A DNA stretch of 64,000 bases from Streptomyces sp. NBC_01428 (GTDB lineage: Bacteria > Actinomycetota > Actinomycetes > Streptomycetales > Streptomycetaceae), in assembly GCF_036231965.1 (NCBI RefSeq), contig NZ_CP109499.1, forward strand, positions 3,596,001 to 3,660,000, written 5' to 3'. The notes under the pieces are model-generated. The model saw only the letters and a list, made by a program, of their open reading frames with translations, was not told where the DNA came from and made no database searches. Position numbers and translations under genes: made by a program. Below, piece by piece: positions 43,733-52,558 of this stretch (position 1 is its first letter; every line of letters starts with the position of its first letter).

Positions 43733-44623
43733 CTAGGTGGCACCCCGGGGCAGTGCGCGTACCGAGGAGGCTGCCCGGACGACGGTGGCCGGAAGCTCCT
43801 GCGCGGCGGACGGTGGCAGCGGTGCGGCGCAGAACCCGCAGCGGTCACCGATGAGTTCGAGGCCGCACCAGTGGCACTGCTCCCGCCGGACGGACGAGAC
43901 GAGCTGGTAGAGCACGGAGACGTCGTACAGCCCGGCGGCGAACTCGACGAGGCGTGACGTCCCCCACCAGCGGGCCGATGCGGCGGGCAGCGGGACGGTC
44001 GCGGCGCTCTGGACGCGCCAGGCGGGGGCGAGGGTCTCGGTGACCCACTCGGAGGGGGCCTGCCCCGCCGCCGAGAGCAGCCGGGTGCCGAACTCCGGGC
44101 CGGAAAGGTCCTGTTGGCCGACTCGGACGATCTCGGGGCGCGGGTTGGCGAGGACCGCGAACTGGGCGCCCGGCACCCACGACTTGGCGTGCGAGCCGAG
44201 GGTGACCGGGACGCGGTCGAGCTTGGCGACCGAACCGAGCAGGGCGCCCGCGTAGATGTAGTGCGCGAGCAGCCGGGCGGCGGAGGCCAGCACGCCGGGG
44301 CTGAAGTCGCAGACGGACAGCTGGCGCAACTGCTGTGCGAGCAGGGCGATTCCGAGCGGCGGGAGGTCGAGGCCGAGCAGCGCGATGCGGTCGCTCTCCA
44401 GGACGGAGCGGACCGTGCGCAGCCGCTGGGTGACGGGCCCCTCGACGGAGGAGGGGTACAGCGCGATCACGTATCCGTGCTGCTCGATGAGGGCGTGCAT
44501 CCCGGTGAGGGAGGCCTCCAGGGTGTCCAGGGGCTGGACGACCGCGGGCGGGGTCTGCCGGTCGTGCGGTGGGAGCACCAGGTCGGGACTGGTGACGGCT
44601 ATCGCGGTCGGCACGCTGCACAC
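43733..44623 (-). CDS. Conserved hypothetical protein with C-terminal Cys4 motif, first gene of the Tad block
   Basis: A 296-residue cytosolic protein of unknown function. It is helical and Leu/Ala-rich in the middle (LGLDLPPLGIALLAQQLRQLS, SAARLLAHYIYAGALLGS) and ends in a zinc-ribbon-like motif CHWCGLELIGDRCGFC about 45 residues from the C-terminus. No signal or membrane segment. It begins the minus-strand block that leads to cpaB (177 bases away), so it may be a cytosolic Tad accessory protein. GTG 44623 is used; GTG 44614 is also possible. Confidence 0.65.
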   Translation of the reverse strand: MCSVPTAIAVTSPDLVLPPHDRQTPPAVVQPLDTLEASLTGMHALIEQHGYVIALYPSSVEGPVTQRLRTVRSVLESDRIALLGLDLPPLGIALLAQQLRQLSVCDFSPGVLASAARLLAHYIYAGALLGSVAKLDRVPVTLGSHAKSWVPGAQFAVLANPRPEIVRVGQQDLSGPEFGTRLLSAAGQAPSEWVTETLAPAWRVQSAATVPLPAASARWWGTSRLVEFAAGLYDVSVLYQLVSSVRREQCHWCGLELIGDRCGFCAAPLPPSAAQELPATVVRAASSVRALPRGAT

Positions 44624-44974
44624 ACCCCGTTCGCTGCGGCGGGGTGGTCAACCACCGCCTCAGATCGCCCCTTTTATCGCCATGGAGCATCACGGACGAC
44701 CTCGAACGGCCTCAGATCGTCACGGTGACGTCCTCTTGCATCAGCACCATATCCACGGCATGGCCCGCTCAACACCGAATCAGCGAGATCATCTCACCGA
44801 AGGTGCGGAAGTGATCAACGGAGAGTAAGACGCGCGTGGGGCAACTCAAGTCCCTGACAGGGGTGTTGGGCGCTCCAGAGGTCTTGACAACCGGATTGGT
44901 CTGGACCAACTTGTATCCACCGGCGGTGGCCACCGTTCCGATCCCCCTCCCCCACCTCTCCCCCGGAGGACCCA
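44624..44974. other. Divergent intergenic region between the Tad block and chitinase
   Basis: About 350 bases. The right half holds the chitinase promoter and dre site. The left half (44650-44830) has moderate G/C, with CTCAGATCG occurring at two places 50 bases apart, and no gene. Confidence 0.6.
44884..44912 (+). promoter_or_regulatory. Chitinase promoter with DasR-type dre operator
   Basis: A consensus -35 TTGACA (44884-44889) is followed by ATTGGTCTGGACCAAC (44895-44910), which matches the DasR-responsive element (ACTGGTCTAGACCACT) and contains the perfect dyad TTGGTC/GACCAA around CTGG. It occupies the spacer between -35 and a possible -10 CAACTT (44907-44912). DasR is the GlcNAc-responsive GntR repressor that controls chitin use in Streptomyces. 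Confidence 0.85.
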
Positions 44975-46681
44975 GTGGACCGCGTCACCAGAATGCCCAG
45001 GCGGAGATGGGCGGGCACCCTCGCCGCCGCCGTCACCGCATCCGTCCTCTCCCTCACCGGTCTGGCCGGCCAGGCCCAGGCCGCGGACGTCAACAACGCC
45101 AAGAACGGCGGCTACGAGTCCGGCCTCTCCAACTGGACGTGTTCGGCGGGCAGCGGCGCGACCGTCTCCTCGCCGGTGCACGGCGGCTCGGCGGCGCTGA
45201 AGGCCACGCCCGCCGGGCAGGACAACGCGCAGTGCACCCAGTCCGTGGCCGTCAAGCCCAACTCGACCTACACGCTGAGCGCGTGGGTGCAGGGCGGCTA
45301 CTCCTACCTCGGCGCGACGGGCACGGGCACCACGGACGTGTCGACGTGGACGCCGGACTCCTCGTCCTGGAAGCAGCTGAAGACCACCTTCACCACGGGT
45401 TCCTCGACCACGTCCGTGACGGTCTACACGCACGGCTGGTACGGACAGGCCGCCTACTTCGCGGACGACCTCTCGGTGCTCGGCCCCGACGGCGGCGGTG
45501 GCGGTGACCCGGCTCCGACGGTCCCGGCGGCCCCCGGCGGCCTGGGCGTGTCCTCCACGACCTCCTCGTCCGTCTCCCTCGCCTGGAGCACGGTGTCGGG
45601 CGCGACCGGCTACAACGTCTACCAGGGCGGCTCCAAGGTCCAGTCGGTGACCGGGACCTCCGCGACCGTCTCGGGGCTCGCCGCCTCGACGTCGTACTCG
45701 TTCCAGGTGACGGCGACCAACGCGGCCGGTGAGTCGGTGAAGTCGTCGACGGTCACCGGGAAGACGGCCGCCACCTCCGGCGGTGGCGGAGGCGGCAACG
45801 TGCCCGCACACGCCGTGACCGGCTACTGGCAGAACTTCAACAACGGCGCGACCGTCCAGAAGCTCTCCGCCGTCCAGTCGCAGTACGACATCATCGCGGT
45901 CGCCTTCGCGGACGCCACGACCACGCCCGGCGCGGTCAGCTTCACCCTCGACTCGGCCGGCCTCGGCGGTTACACCGTCGACCAGTTCAAGGCCGACATC
46001 AAGGCCAAGCAGGCGGCGGGCAAGAAGGTCATCATCTCCATCGGCGGCCAGAACGGCACGATCTCGGTGAGCGACTCCGCGTCGGCCACCAACTTCGCCA
46101 ACTCGGTCTACTCGCTGATGCAGACGTACGGCTTCGACGGCGTCGACATCGACCTGGAGAACGGTCTCAACGCGACCTACATGTCGCAGGCCCTGCGGTC
46201 CCTGTCCGCGAAGGCCGGCGCGTCCCTGGTCATCACGATGGCCCCGCAGACGATCGACATGCAGTCCACGTCGAACGGGTACTTCCAGACGGCGCTGAAC
46301 ATCAAGGACATCCTCACCGTCGTCAACATGCAGTACTACAACAGCGGTTCGATGCTCGGCTGCGACGGCAAGGTGTACTCGCAGGGCTCGGTCGACTTCC
46401 TGACGGCGCTCGCCTGCATCCAGCTCGAAGGCGGCCTCGCGCCCTCGCAGGTCGGCCTCGGTCTCCCCGCCTCCACCAGCGGCGCGGGCAGCGGCTACGT
46501 CTCCCCGTCCATCGTGAACAACGCCCTCGACTGCCTGGCCAAGGGCACCAACTGCGGTTCGTTCAAGCCCTCCAAGACCTACCCGGGTCTGCGCGGCGCG
46601 ATGACCTGGTCCACCAACTGGGACGCGTCGGCGGGCAACGCCTGGTCGAACGCGGTCGGCCCGCACGTCCACGCGATGTAA
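44975..46681 (+). CDS. Secreted GH18 chitinase with carbohydrate-binding and FN3 domains
   Basis: A 568-residue secreted chitinase. Signal peptide cleaved after AQA (residue 36); residues about 37-175 are a carbohydrate-binding module (NGGYESGLSNWTCSAGS to GQAAYFADDLSVLG, beta-sandwich CBM16/CBM4-like); 182-265 a fibronectin III domain; 275-568 the GH18 catalytic barrel with SIGGQNG and the catalytic DGVDIDLE (residues 388-395, Glu395 the acid). It hydrolyses beta-1,4-linked GlcNAc chains outside the cell. GTG start with GGAGG upstream (44965-44969). The promoter holds a dre site, so induction by chitin oligomers through DasR is expected. Confidence 0.95.
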   Translation: MDRVTRMPRRRWAGTLAAAVTASVLSLTGLAGQAQAADVNNAKNGGYESGLSNWTCSAGSGATVSSPVHGGSAALKATPAGQDNAQCTQSVAVKPNSTYTLSAWVQGGYSYLGATGTGTTDVSTWTPDSSSWKQLKTTFTTGSSTTSVTVYTHGWYGQAAYFADDLSVLGPDGGGGGDPAPTVPAAPGGLGVSSTTSSSVSLAWSTVSGATGYNVYQGGSKVQSVTGTSATVSGLAASTSYSFQVTATNAAGESVKSSTVTGKTAATSGGGGGGNVPAHAVTGYWQNFNNGATVQKLSAVQSQYDIIAVAFADATTTPGAVSFTLDSAGLGGYTVDQFKADIKAKQAAGKKVIISIGGQNGTISVSDSASATNFANSVYSLMQTYGFDGVDIDLENGLNATYMSQALRSLSAKAGASLVITMAPQTIDMQSTSNGYFQTALNIKDILTVVNMQYYNSGSMLGCDGKVYSQGSVDFLTALACIQLEGGLAPSQVGLGLPASTSGAGSGYVSPSIVNNALDCLAKGTNCGSFKPSKTYPGLRGAMTWSTNWDASAGNAWSNAVGPHVHAM

Positions 46682-46725
46682 CCCCGCTCCCACCACCCGG
46701 CACCCCTGACGCACGGCCCTTCCCC

Positions 46726-46763
46726 TTCACCCCGTTCCCCGCATCCGCAGGGAGCGGGGTGAA
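46726..46763 (+). terminator. Terminator after chitinase
   Basis: A 14-bp stem (46726-46739 with 46750-46763) containing one G-T pair, with a 10-base loop. Confidence 0.75.
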
Positions 46764-46830
46764 ACATTTCCGGGTCCCGGCGCATCAGTTAAGTGACGGC
46801 GTCGAGTTCACGGCCACCCGGGGGAGTCGG

Positions 46831-47346
46831 ATGAGGAAGGTTCAGGGGGACGGGTACGCGGAGTTCGCGGGTGCCCGGGCGGGGCATCTGTACCGGTCCG
46901 CCTGTCTGCTGACCGGCGGGGACGTCCATCTGGCCGAGGATCTCGTGCAGGAGGCGCTCGGGCGGATGTACGTGAGCTGGGGGCGGGTGTCCCGCAGCGA
47001 CAACCCGGCGGCGTACGCGCAGACCGTGCTGACCCGTACGTTCCTCGCGCACCGCCGGTTACGCAGCAGTTCGGAGCGCGCGACGGACGTGTTCCCCGAC
47101 CTTCCCGACCCCGCCGGCGGCGGTGGCGACACACCGCTGCGGCTCACCCTCGTCGAGGCGCTGCGCGGGCTGCCGCCGAAGGACCGGGCCGTCGTCGTCC
47201 TGCGCTACTGGGAGGACCGCAGCGTCGAGGAGACGGCCGAGGTGATGCGCACCAGCTCGGCCGCCGTCCGCACCCGCAGCGTCCGGGCGCTGGCCCGGCT
47301 CCGCACGGTCCTGGGCGGCAGCCTCAGCGAGCACGTGGCGCCCTGA
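46831..47346 (+). CDS. SigE-family ECF RNA polymerase sigma factor
   Basis: A 171-residue extracytoplasmic-function sigma factor. Region 2 is YAEFAGARAGHLYRSACLLTGGDVHLAEDLVQEALGRMYVSWGRV (core binding and -10 recognition) and region 4 is LRGLPPKDRAVVVLRYWEDRSVEETAEVMRTSSAAVRTRSVRALARLR (-35 helix-turn-helix). ATG 46831 has GGGGGAG upstream and gives family length. The next gene encodes a single-pass membrane protein, a likely regulator or anti-sigma factor, 87 bases downstream. Confidence 0.92.
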   Translation: MRKVQGDGYAEFAGARAGHLYRSACLLTGGDVHLAEDLVQEALGRMYVSWGRVSRSDNPAAYAQTVLTRTFLAHRRLRSSSERATDVFPDLPDPAGGGGDTPLRLTLVEALRGLPPKDRAVVVLRYWEDRSVEETAEVMRTSSAAVRTRSVRALARLRTVLGGSLSEHVAP

Positions 47347-47433
47347 GGGGACCGTTCCCCCGTCCTTCCCCTCCCCCGCTCGCCCTTCTCCCCCCCCCTG
47401 CTTCCTCTCCTTCACCAGAAAGGGTGGTTCCCC

Positions 47434-48678
47434 ATGCCCCTCGACGACTCTCCCGCCGACGACCTCTTCGAGGAGCGGCTCGGCAACGCCCTGCACCGGA
47501 CCGGCAACGGGTTCGACCCCGACCGGCGCGCGCTGGCCGCGAAGGGCGAGGCACGGGGACGGCGGCTGCGGTCGCGGCGCCGGATCGCGGTGACCGGGAG
47601 CGTGGCCGGGCTCGCGCTCGTCGGGGTCGGCGGGGCGCTGCTGCTGCCCGGCACGGACGCCGGACGGGCCCCGGTGGCCGCGGCCACCTCGAAGTCCGGC
47701 ACGGAGAAGCACAGCCGGATGTCGGCCGCCGACATGATCCGCGCCCTCGAAAGGACGCTCCCCAAGGGCAGGTTCAGCGAAGAGGCGGGCCGCCCCACGG
47801 ATCATCCGCTGGGCCCGTACGCGTACGCCGTCTACGACGACGGACACGGCAAGACCGCGGTCTCGGTCGCGGTGAGCCTGGTGGACCCGGCGAGCCCGGA
47901 GGCCGGGGAGGCGGTCACCTGCCCGGACAGGAGCGCGGCGGGATACGACGCGTGCCACACGAGCACGCTCCGGGACGGCTCGCGCCTGATGATCTTCCAG
48001 GGCTACGAGTACCCGGACCGGCGCGCCGACACGAAGTACTGGTACGCCCAGCTCCTCACCCCGACCGGCCGGCAGGTCACCGTCTCCGAGTGGAACGCCG
48101 CCGCCGAGAAGGACAGCCCCGTCACCCGCCCGGAACCCCCGCTGTCGCCCGCCGGGTTGAAGCAGGCCGCGACGGCCGCCGTGTGGCGGACCGCGGCCGG
48201 CCTGATGCCGAAGCCGTCCGAACCGGCGGCGCCCACGACGACAGCACACCCGGCGGCCGACGGCGAGGCCGTCCTGGACCAGCTGGTCTCGCTCCTCCCC
48301 GCGGACGTCACCGTGACGTCGCGGGGGGCCGACGACCAGGAGTACGCCTGGGTGGTCGTCGACGACGGCAAGGGCCGCAGCCTGGTGCAGATCAACGTGC
48401 AGCCGAACATGGGCGACGTGGAGGGCCAGCTGTTCGGCGGCGCCGAGACCCTGCCCGACGGCACGAAGGTCGTCACGAAGAAGGCGCCCGGCGAGAAGGG
48501 CGGCGCCGGGGTGGTGATGTGGACCGCCGACACGATCCGGCCGGACGGGCTGCGCGTGGTGGTCTCCGCGTTCAACACCGACCGTCAGGACGCCGCGGCC
48601 ACCCGGACGGCCCCGGCCCTGACGCTCTCCGAGCTGAAGGCGATCGCGACCGGCGCGCAGTGGTCGGGCCTGTCCTAG
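47434..48678 (+). CDS. Single-pass membrane protein downstream of the ECF sigma factor
   Basis: A 414-residue protein with a ~50-residue cytoplasmic N-terminus (DDSPADDLFEERLGNALHRTGNGFDPDRRALAAKGEARGRRLR), one helix (about 51-72: IAVTGSVAGLALVGVGGALLLPG) and a large external region with two similar halves (KHSRMSAADMIRALERTLPKGRF and DGEAVLDQLVSLLPADVTVTSRG each begin a repeat). This topology, with an N-terminal cytoplasmic segment and a position just after a sigma factor gene, fits an anti-sigma factor or sensor, although no zinc motif or known anti-sigma domain is visible. Confidence 0.7.
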   Translation: MPLDDSPADDLFEERLGNALHRTGNGFDPDRRALAAKGEARGRRLRSRRRIAVTGSVAGLALVGVGGALLLPGTDAGRAPVAAATSKSGTEKHSRMSAADMIRALERTLPKGRFSEEAGRPTDHPLGPYAYAVYDDGHGKTAVSVAVSLVDPASPEAGEAVTCPDRSAAGYDACHTSTLRDGSRLMIFQGYEYPDRRADTKYWYAQLLTPTGRQVTVSEWNAAAEKDSPVTRPEPPLSPAGLKQAATAAVWRTAAGLMPKPSEPAAPTTTAHPAADGEAVLDQLVSLLPADVTVTSRGADDQEYAWVVVDDGKGRSLVQINVQPNMGDVEGQLFGGAETLPDGTKVVTKKAPGEKGGAGVVMWTADTIRPDGLRVVVSAFNTDRQDAAATRTAPALTLSELKAIATGAQWSGLS

Positions 48679-48685
48679 CGGACGT

Positions 48686-50005
48686 CTAGAGGAAGTCCGC
48701 CCACGGCTGGTCCCAGACCTGTTTGACGCACAGGACCAGGAACAGCACGCCCGCGATCACGAGCATGGAGTTGCTCAGCGGCCCGTTGCGCCATTCACGC
48801 GGTGTGCGGGAGGAGTTGAGGAGGCGGAGCAGGGTCAGGGCGAGGAAGGGCAGGAAGGCCGCGCCCAGCACCCCGTACAGGATGACCAGGCGGAACGGCT
48901 GGCCCTGGAAGACGAGGACGATCGGCGGGAAGGTCAGCCACAGGAGGTACCCGCGGAAGGCCCAGGACCGGTCGTGCCGGCCCGCCGCCACCTCCTCGGC
49001 CCCTTCCCCGCCGCCGCCGCGGTAGTGCGCGACGAAGTCCGCGAACATCAGGCTCACGCCGTGCCAGACCCCGATCAGCGAGGTGAACGAGGTGGCGAAG
49101 AACCCGATGAGGAAGAACTTCGCGGTCGCCGTGCCGTATTCGGCCGCCAGGATGTCACCGAGCTGGATCAGGCCCTTGTCGCCGCTCGCGATGGCCACGT
49201 GGGAGGAGTGGAGCATCTCCGCGCCGACGAAGAGCATCGCGATCACGAAGATGCCCGTGGTGGCGTAGGCGACACGGTTGTCGAGCCGCATGACCTTCAT
49301 CCAGCCGGTGTCGGTCCAGCCCTTGGCGTTGACCCAGTAGCCGTAGGCGGCCAGCGTGATGGTGCCGCCGACCCCGCCGATCAGACCGAGGGTGTTGAGG
49401 ACGGAGTCCTTCTCGTCGGGGAGGACGGGCAGCAGGCCGGCGAAGGCCTCCGGCAGGTTCGGCGTGACGCGGATCGCGAGGTACACCGTCACCACGAACA
49501 TGACGCCCACCAGGACCGTCATGACCTTCTCGAAGACCGCGTACTTGTTGAACCAGACGAAGACGAGACCGACCAGCCCGCAGGCCACGCCCCACCAGGG
49601 GAGGCCCATGACGTGGGGGAACAGCGCCTGGAGGGGCAGCGCGCTCGACGACATCGCGGCGGCGCCGTAGACGAAGCCCCAGACGACCACGTAGACGACG
49701 AAGAAGTACGTGGTCCAGCGGCCGAGGCTCGCCCAGCCGTCGAAGAGGGTGCGGCCGGTGGACAGGTGCCAGCGGCCCGCCGCCTCGGCCAGCGAGATCT
49801 TGACGAGGCAGCCGATGACGGCGGCCCACAGCAGCGTGTAGCCGAAGCTGCTGCCCGCGATCAGCGTCGCGACGAGGTCCCCCGCCCCGACGCCGGTGGC
49901 CGCGACGACGATGCCGGGCCCGATGTACCTCCAACTGGACCTGCGGGGGCGGGAGACGGCCGGGCCGGTCTCCCCTGGCGCTGACGTGCCGGTGGTCTCC
50001 GTCAT
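48686..50005 (-). CDS. Nramp-family-like transporter
   Basis: A 439-residue polytopic membrane protein (about 11 helices) of the Nramp superfamily: [53 protein letters not shown] and the later [10 protein letters not shown] region. The canonical metal ligands are not seen: the first helix has GVGAGD in place of DPGN, and no MPH motif occurs in helix 6 ([19 protein letters not shown]). It may move Mg2+, another metal or a different substrate. ATG 50005 starts [11 protein letters not shown]. It is divergent from the M14 peptidase gene. Confidence 0.88.
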   Translation of the reverse strand: MTETTGTSAPGETGPAVSRPRRSSWRYIGPGIVVAATGVGAGDLVATLIAGSSFGYTLLWAAVIGCLVKISLAEAAGRWHLSTGRTLFDGWASLGRWTTYFFVVYVVVWGFVYGAAAMSSSALPLQALFPHVMGLPWWGVACGLVGLVFVWFNKYAVFEKVMTVLVGVMFVVTVYLAIRVTPNLPEAFAGLLPVLPDEKDSVLNTLGLIGGVGGTITLAAYGYWVNAKGWTDTGWMKVMRLDNRVAYATTGIFVIAMLFVGAEMLHSSHVAIASGDKGLIQLGDILAAEYGTATAKFFLIGFFATSFTSLIGVWHGVSLMFADFVAHYRGGGGEGAEEVAAGRHDRSWAFRGYLLWLTFPPIVLVFQGQPFRLVILYGVLGAAFLPFLALTLLRLLNSSRTPREWRNGPLSNSMLVIAGVLFLVLCVKQVWDQPWADFL

Positions 50006-50302
50006 GCGGTTCAAGAAAGCGCAAAGGCGGGGGCGGGCACAAGGGCGCGTAGGCCGATCGCCACGCGATGTGCACAGCGCGGTACCAGAGCCCGCACCTC
50101 GGACGGCGCGCCCGGACCACCTTCCGGCGGCCCCCACCCGCGGCCGGTTCCCGTCACCCCTTCACGGGATGTCTTGACCTGCTCATGCCATAGCCGCACG
50201 ATGAGCCCCACATCCGCACCGGCACGTCGCCATGAACCACCCCCCGCTCCACTCCACCATTCCGGGAAGACACCGGAATTCCAGGAGAATCCAGGAGATT
50301 TC

Positions 50303-51673
50303 ATGCGACTTCGCACACGCGGCCGCGGCAGCCCCCACGGAGCGCGAAGAGGCGGACGGCGCACCGCCGCACTCGCCGTCCTCGCGGCCCTCGCCCTCGC
50401 GGCCCCCCTCACCGCCACCGCCACCGACGCCACCGCGAACGGCGCACGGACCCCCGCGTCCTCACCCGACGACATCCGCCAGTACGAGATCCACCAGGCC
50501 TCGACTCCGGTGTCCCGTACGGCGATCCAGCGATCGGGCGTCACCGTGGACGAGTCCGACGAGGAGACCGTCGTGGTCTCGGGCCGCGCCGACCAGATCA
50601 CCGCGCTGCGCCGCCAGGGGTACACCGTCTCCCCGCTGGGCGCGGCACCCGACCGCGCCGCCGGAAGCGGCGGCACCCGCCTCTTCGACTTCCCGACGGC
50701 CGACGCGAAGTACCACAACTACGCCGAGGCGAACGCCGAGATCGACCAGCGGCTGGCGGCCTACCCGGCCATCATGAGCAAACGGGTGATCGGCCGGTCC
50801 TACCAGGGCCGCGACATCATCGCCGTCAAGGTCAGCGACAACGTCGGCACGGACGAGAACGAGCCCGAGGTCCTCCTCACCTTCCACCAGCACGCCCGCG
50901 AGCACCTCACGGTGGAGATGGCGCTGTATCTCCTGCGCGAACTCGGGGCCGGCTACGGCGGCGACGCGCGCGTGACGAGCATGGTGAACAACCGTGAGAT
51001 CTGGATCGTCCCGGACCTCAACCCGGACGGCGGCGAGTACGACATCGCGACCGGCTCCTACCGCTCGTGGCGCAAGAACCGGCAGCCCAACTCCGGTTCC
51101 TCGTACGTCGGCACGGACCTGAACCGCAACTGGAACTACAAGTGGGGCTGCTGCGGCGGCTCTTCGGGCTCCACGTCCTCGGAGACCTACCGGGGCGCGT
51201 CCGCCGAGTCGGCGCCCGAGGTGAAGGTCGTCGCCGACTTCGTCCGCGGCCGGGTCGTCGGCGGCAAACAGCAGATCACCGCCGGGATCGACTTCCACAC
51301 GTACAGCGAACTGGTGCTGTGGCCCTTCGGGTACACCTACTCGGACACCGCGACGGGCATGACGGCGGACGACCAGAACGCCTTCAGGACCGTCGGGCGG
51401 AAGATGGCCGCGAGCAACGGCTACACCGCCGAGCAGTCGAGCGACCTGTACATCACGGACGGCTCGATCGACGACTACCTGTGGGGCACCCAGAAGATCT
51501 TCGACTTCACCTTCGAGATGTATCCGACGTCCAGTTCGGGCGGCGGCTTCTACCCGCCGGACGAGGTCATCGAGCGCGAGACCTCACGCAACAGGGACGC
51601 GGTGCTCCAACTCCTGGAGAACGCCGACTGCATGTACCGGTCGATCGGCAAGGCGGCGCAGTACTGCGCCTAG
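50303..51673 (+). CDS. Secreted zinc carboxypeptidase (M14 family)
   Basis: A 456-residue exported metallopeptidase. Signal peptide with Arg-rich start ([19 protein letters not shown]) and a hydrophobic stretch [17 protein letters not shown]; a propeptide region (about 45-130: [24 protein letters not shown]); and the M14 catalytic domain. Zinc ligands are His197 and Glu200 in HAREHLTVE and His332 in DFHTYSEL; the catalytic base is Glu405 in FDFTFEMYP. The Arg of PDLNPDG and NRNWNYKWG bind the substrate carboxylate. It removes C-terminal residues from peptides outside the cell. ATG 50303 has AGGAG upstream. Confidence 0.93.
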   Translation: MRLRTRGRGSPHGARRGGRRTAALAVLAALALAAPLTATATDATANGARTPASSPDDIRQYEIHQASTPVSRTAIQRSGVTVDESDEETVVVSGRADQITALRRQGYTVSPLGAAPDRAAGSGGTRLFDFPTADAKYHNYAEANAEIDQRLAAYPAIMSKRVIGRSYQGRDIIAVKVSDNVGTDENEPEVLLTFHQHAREHLTVEMALYLLRELGAGYGGDARVTSMVNNREIWIVPDLNPDGGEYDIATGSYRSWRKNRQPNSGSSYVGTDLNRNWNYKWGCCGGSSGSTSSETYRGASAESAPEVKVVADFVRGRVVGGKQQITAGIDFHTYSELVLWPFGYTYSDTATGMTADDQNAFRTVGRKMAASNGYTAEQSSDLYITDGSIDDYLWGTQKIFDFTFEMYPTSSSGGGFYPPDEVIERETSRNRDAVLQLLENADCMYRSIGKAAQYCA

Positions 51674-51693
51674 GACACGGACCGGCCGACGGC

Positions 51694-51736
51694 CGGGGAT
51701 CCGCGCGGCCGGTCTCACCGGGCGCGCGGATCCCCG
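51694..51736. terminator. Bidirectional terminator
   Basis: A perfect 14-bp stem (51694-51707 with 51723-51736) and a 15-base loop between the convergent peptidase gene and the gene ending at 51743. Confidence 0.8.
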
Positions 51737-51742
51737 TACCGG

Positions 51743-52507
51743 CTAACGGCTTTCGGCCTCGTCGGCGGGCTTCCCGGCGGACTTCGCCGCGGACTTGTCA
51801 GCGGTCTTCGGCTCGGAGTCCTTCACCTCGGAGTCCTTCACCACGGCATCCGTCGGCTCCGCCTCCGCCGCTTCCCGTTCGCCCTCGCCCTCGACGTCGA
51901 CATCCGCTTCGGCTTCGGCTTCGGCGCCGTCCTCGAAGTACGTGTCCAGGACGGCGTCGAGCTGCTCCTCCCACTCCTTGAAGCGGGAGCGGGCCGCGGC
52001 CTCGATCTCGATGGGGTACCAACGGGCGTCCGGCGTGTGCACCGTGACGGTGAACCGCTTGCCGAAGCGGGGCGACTCCGTCTCCACCGCGCCGATCTCG
52101 TCCCAGCGGAACTCGGCCTCCTGGTCGTCCAGACGCAGGCGGACTCCGCCGTGGTCGGCTCTGATCGAGGCCCGCCGGTCGGAGGCCTCGAAGACCGGGC
52201 CCTCCGGTTCGGCGTCGGCCTCCTCGTCGGCCGCGGCCCCGGGCCCGGCGTCCTCGGCGTCCGCGTCCGGCGCCTCGTCGGACACCGCGTCGTCGGGGAC
52301 CGCCGGGTCGGAGGCCGCCGCGGAGGGGGTCTCCTCCGCGGCCGCCTCCCCGGTCTCCTCGACCGCGTCCTCCGGTTCCGCGGGCACGGGTGACGTAAGC
52401 CCGGGGATGTACGCCGGGTTCACCGCGGCGGCGTCCAGGGGCTGGCTCTTCGAACCTATGCGCTGCTCCACAGCGCGAAGTATGGTCGAAGATCCTGTGC
52501 CGGACAC
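51743..52507 (-). CDS. Acidic conserved hypothetical protein
   Basis: A 254-residue cytosolic protein. A long acidic Ala/Glu/Asp-rich region (about 40-105) and a similar acidic C-terminal tail (about 195-254) surround a compact domain at about 108-190 (ASIRADHGGVRLRLDDQEAEFRWDEIGAVETESPRFGKRFTVTVHTPDARWYPIEIEA), which looks PH-like and is common in actinobacteria, function unknown. GTG 52507 is the start. Neither neighbour suggests a role. Confidence 0.7.
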   Translation of the reverse strand: MSGTGSSTILRAVEQRIGSKSQPLDAAAVNPAYIPGLTSPVPAEPEDAVEETGEAAAEETPSAAASDPAVPDDAVSDEAPDADAEDAGPGAAADEEADAEPEGPVFEASDRRASIRADHGGVRLRLDDQEAEFRWDEIGAVETESPRFGKRFTVTVHTPDARWYPIEIEAAARSRFKEWEEQLDAVLDTYFEDGAEAEAEADVDVEGEGEREAAEAEPTDAVVKDSEVKDSEPKTADKSAAKSAGKPADEAESR

Positions 52508-52558
52508 AGCCAGCCCCTACTTAGCTATGCCTCTGTTACATGGGAACGCCTGTCCCCG

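Noticed and set aside
44650..44730. Two copies of CTCAGATCG 50 bases apart as an operator
   Set aside because: Only nine bases, not palindromic and not near a promoter; likely chance.
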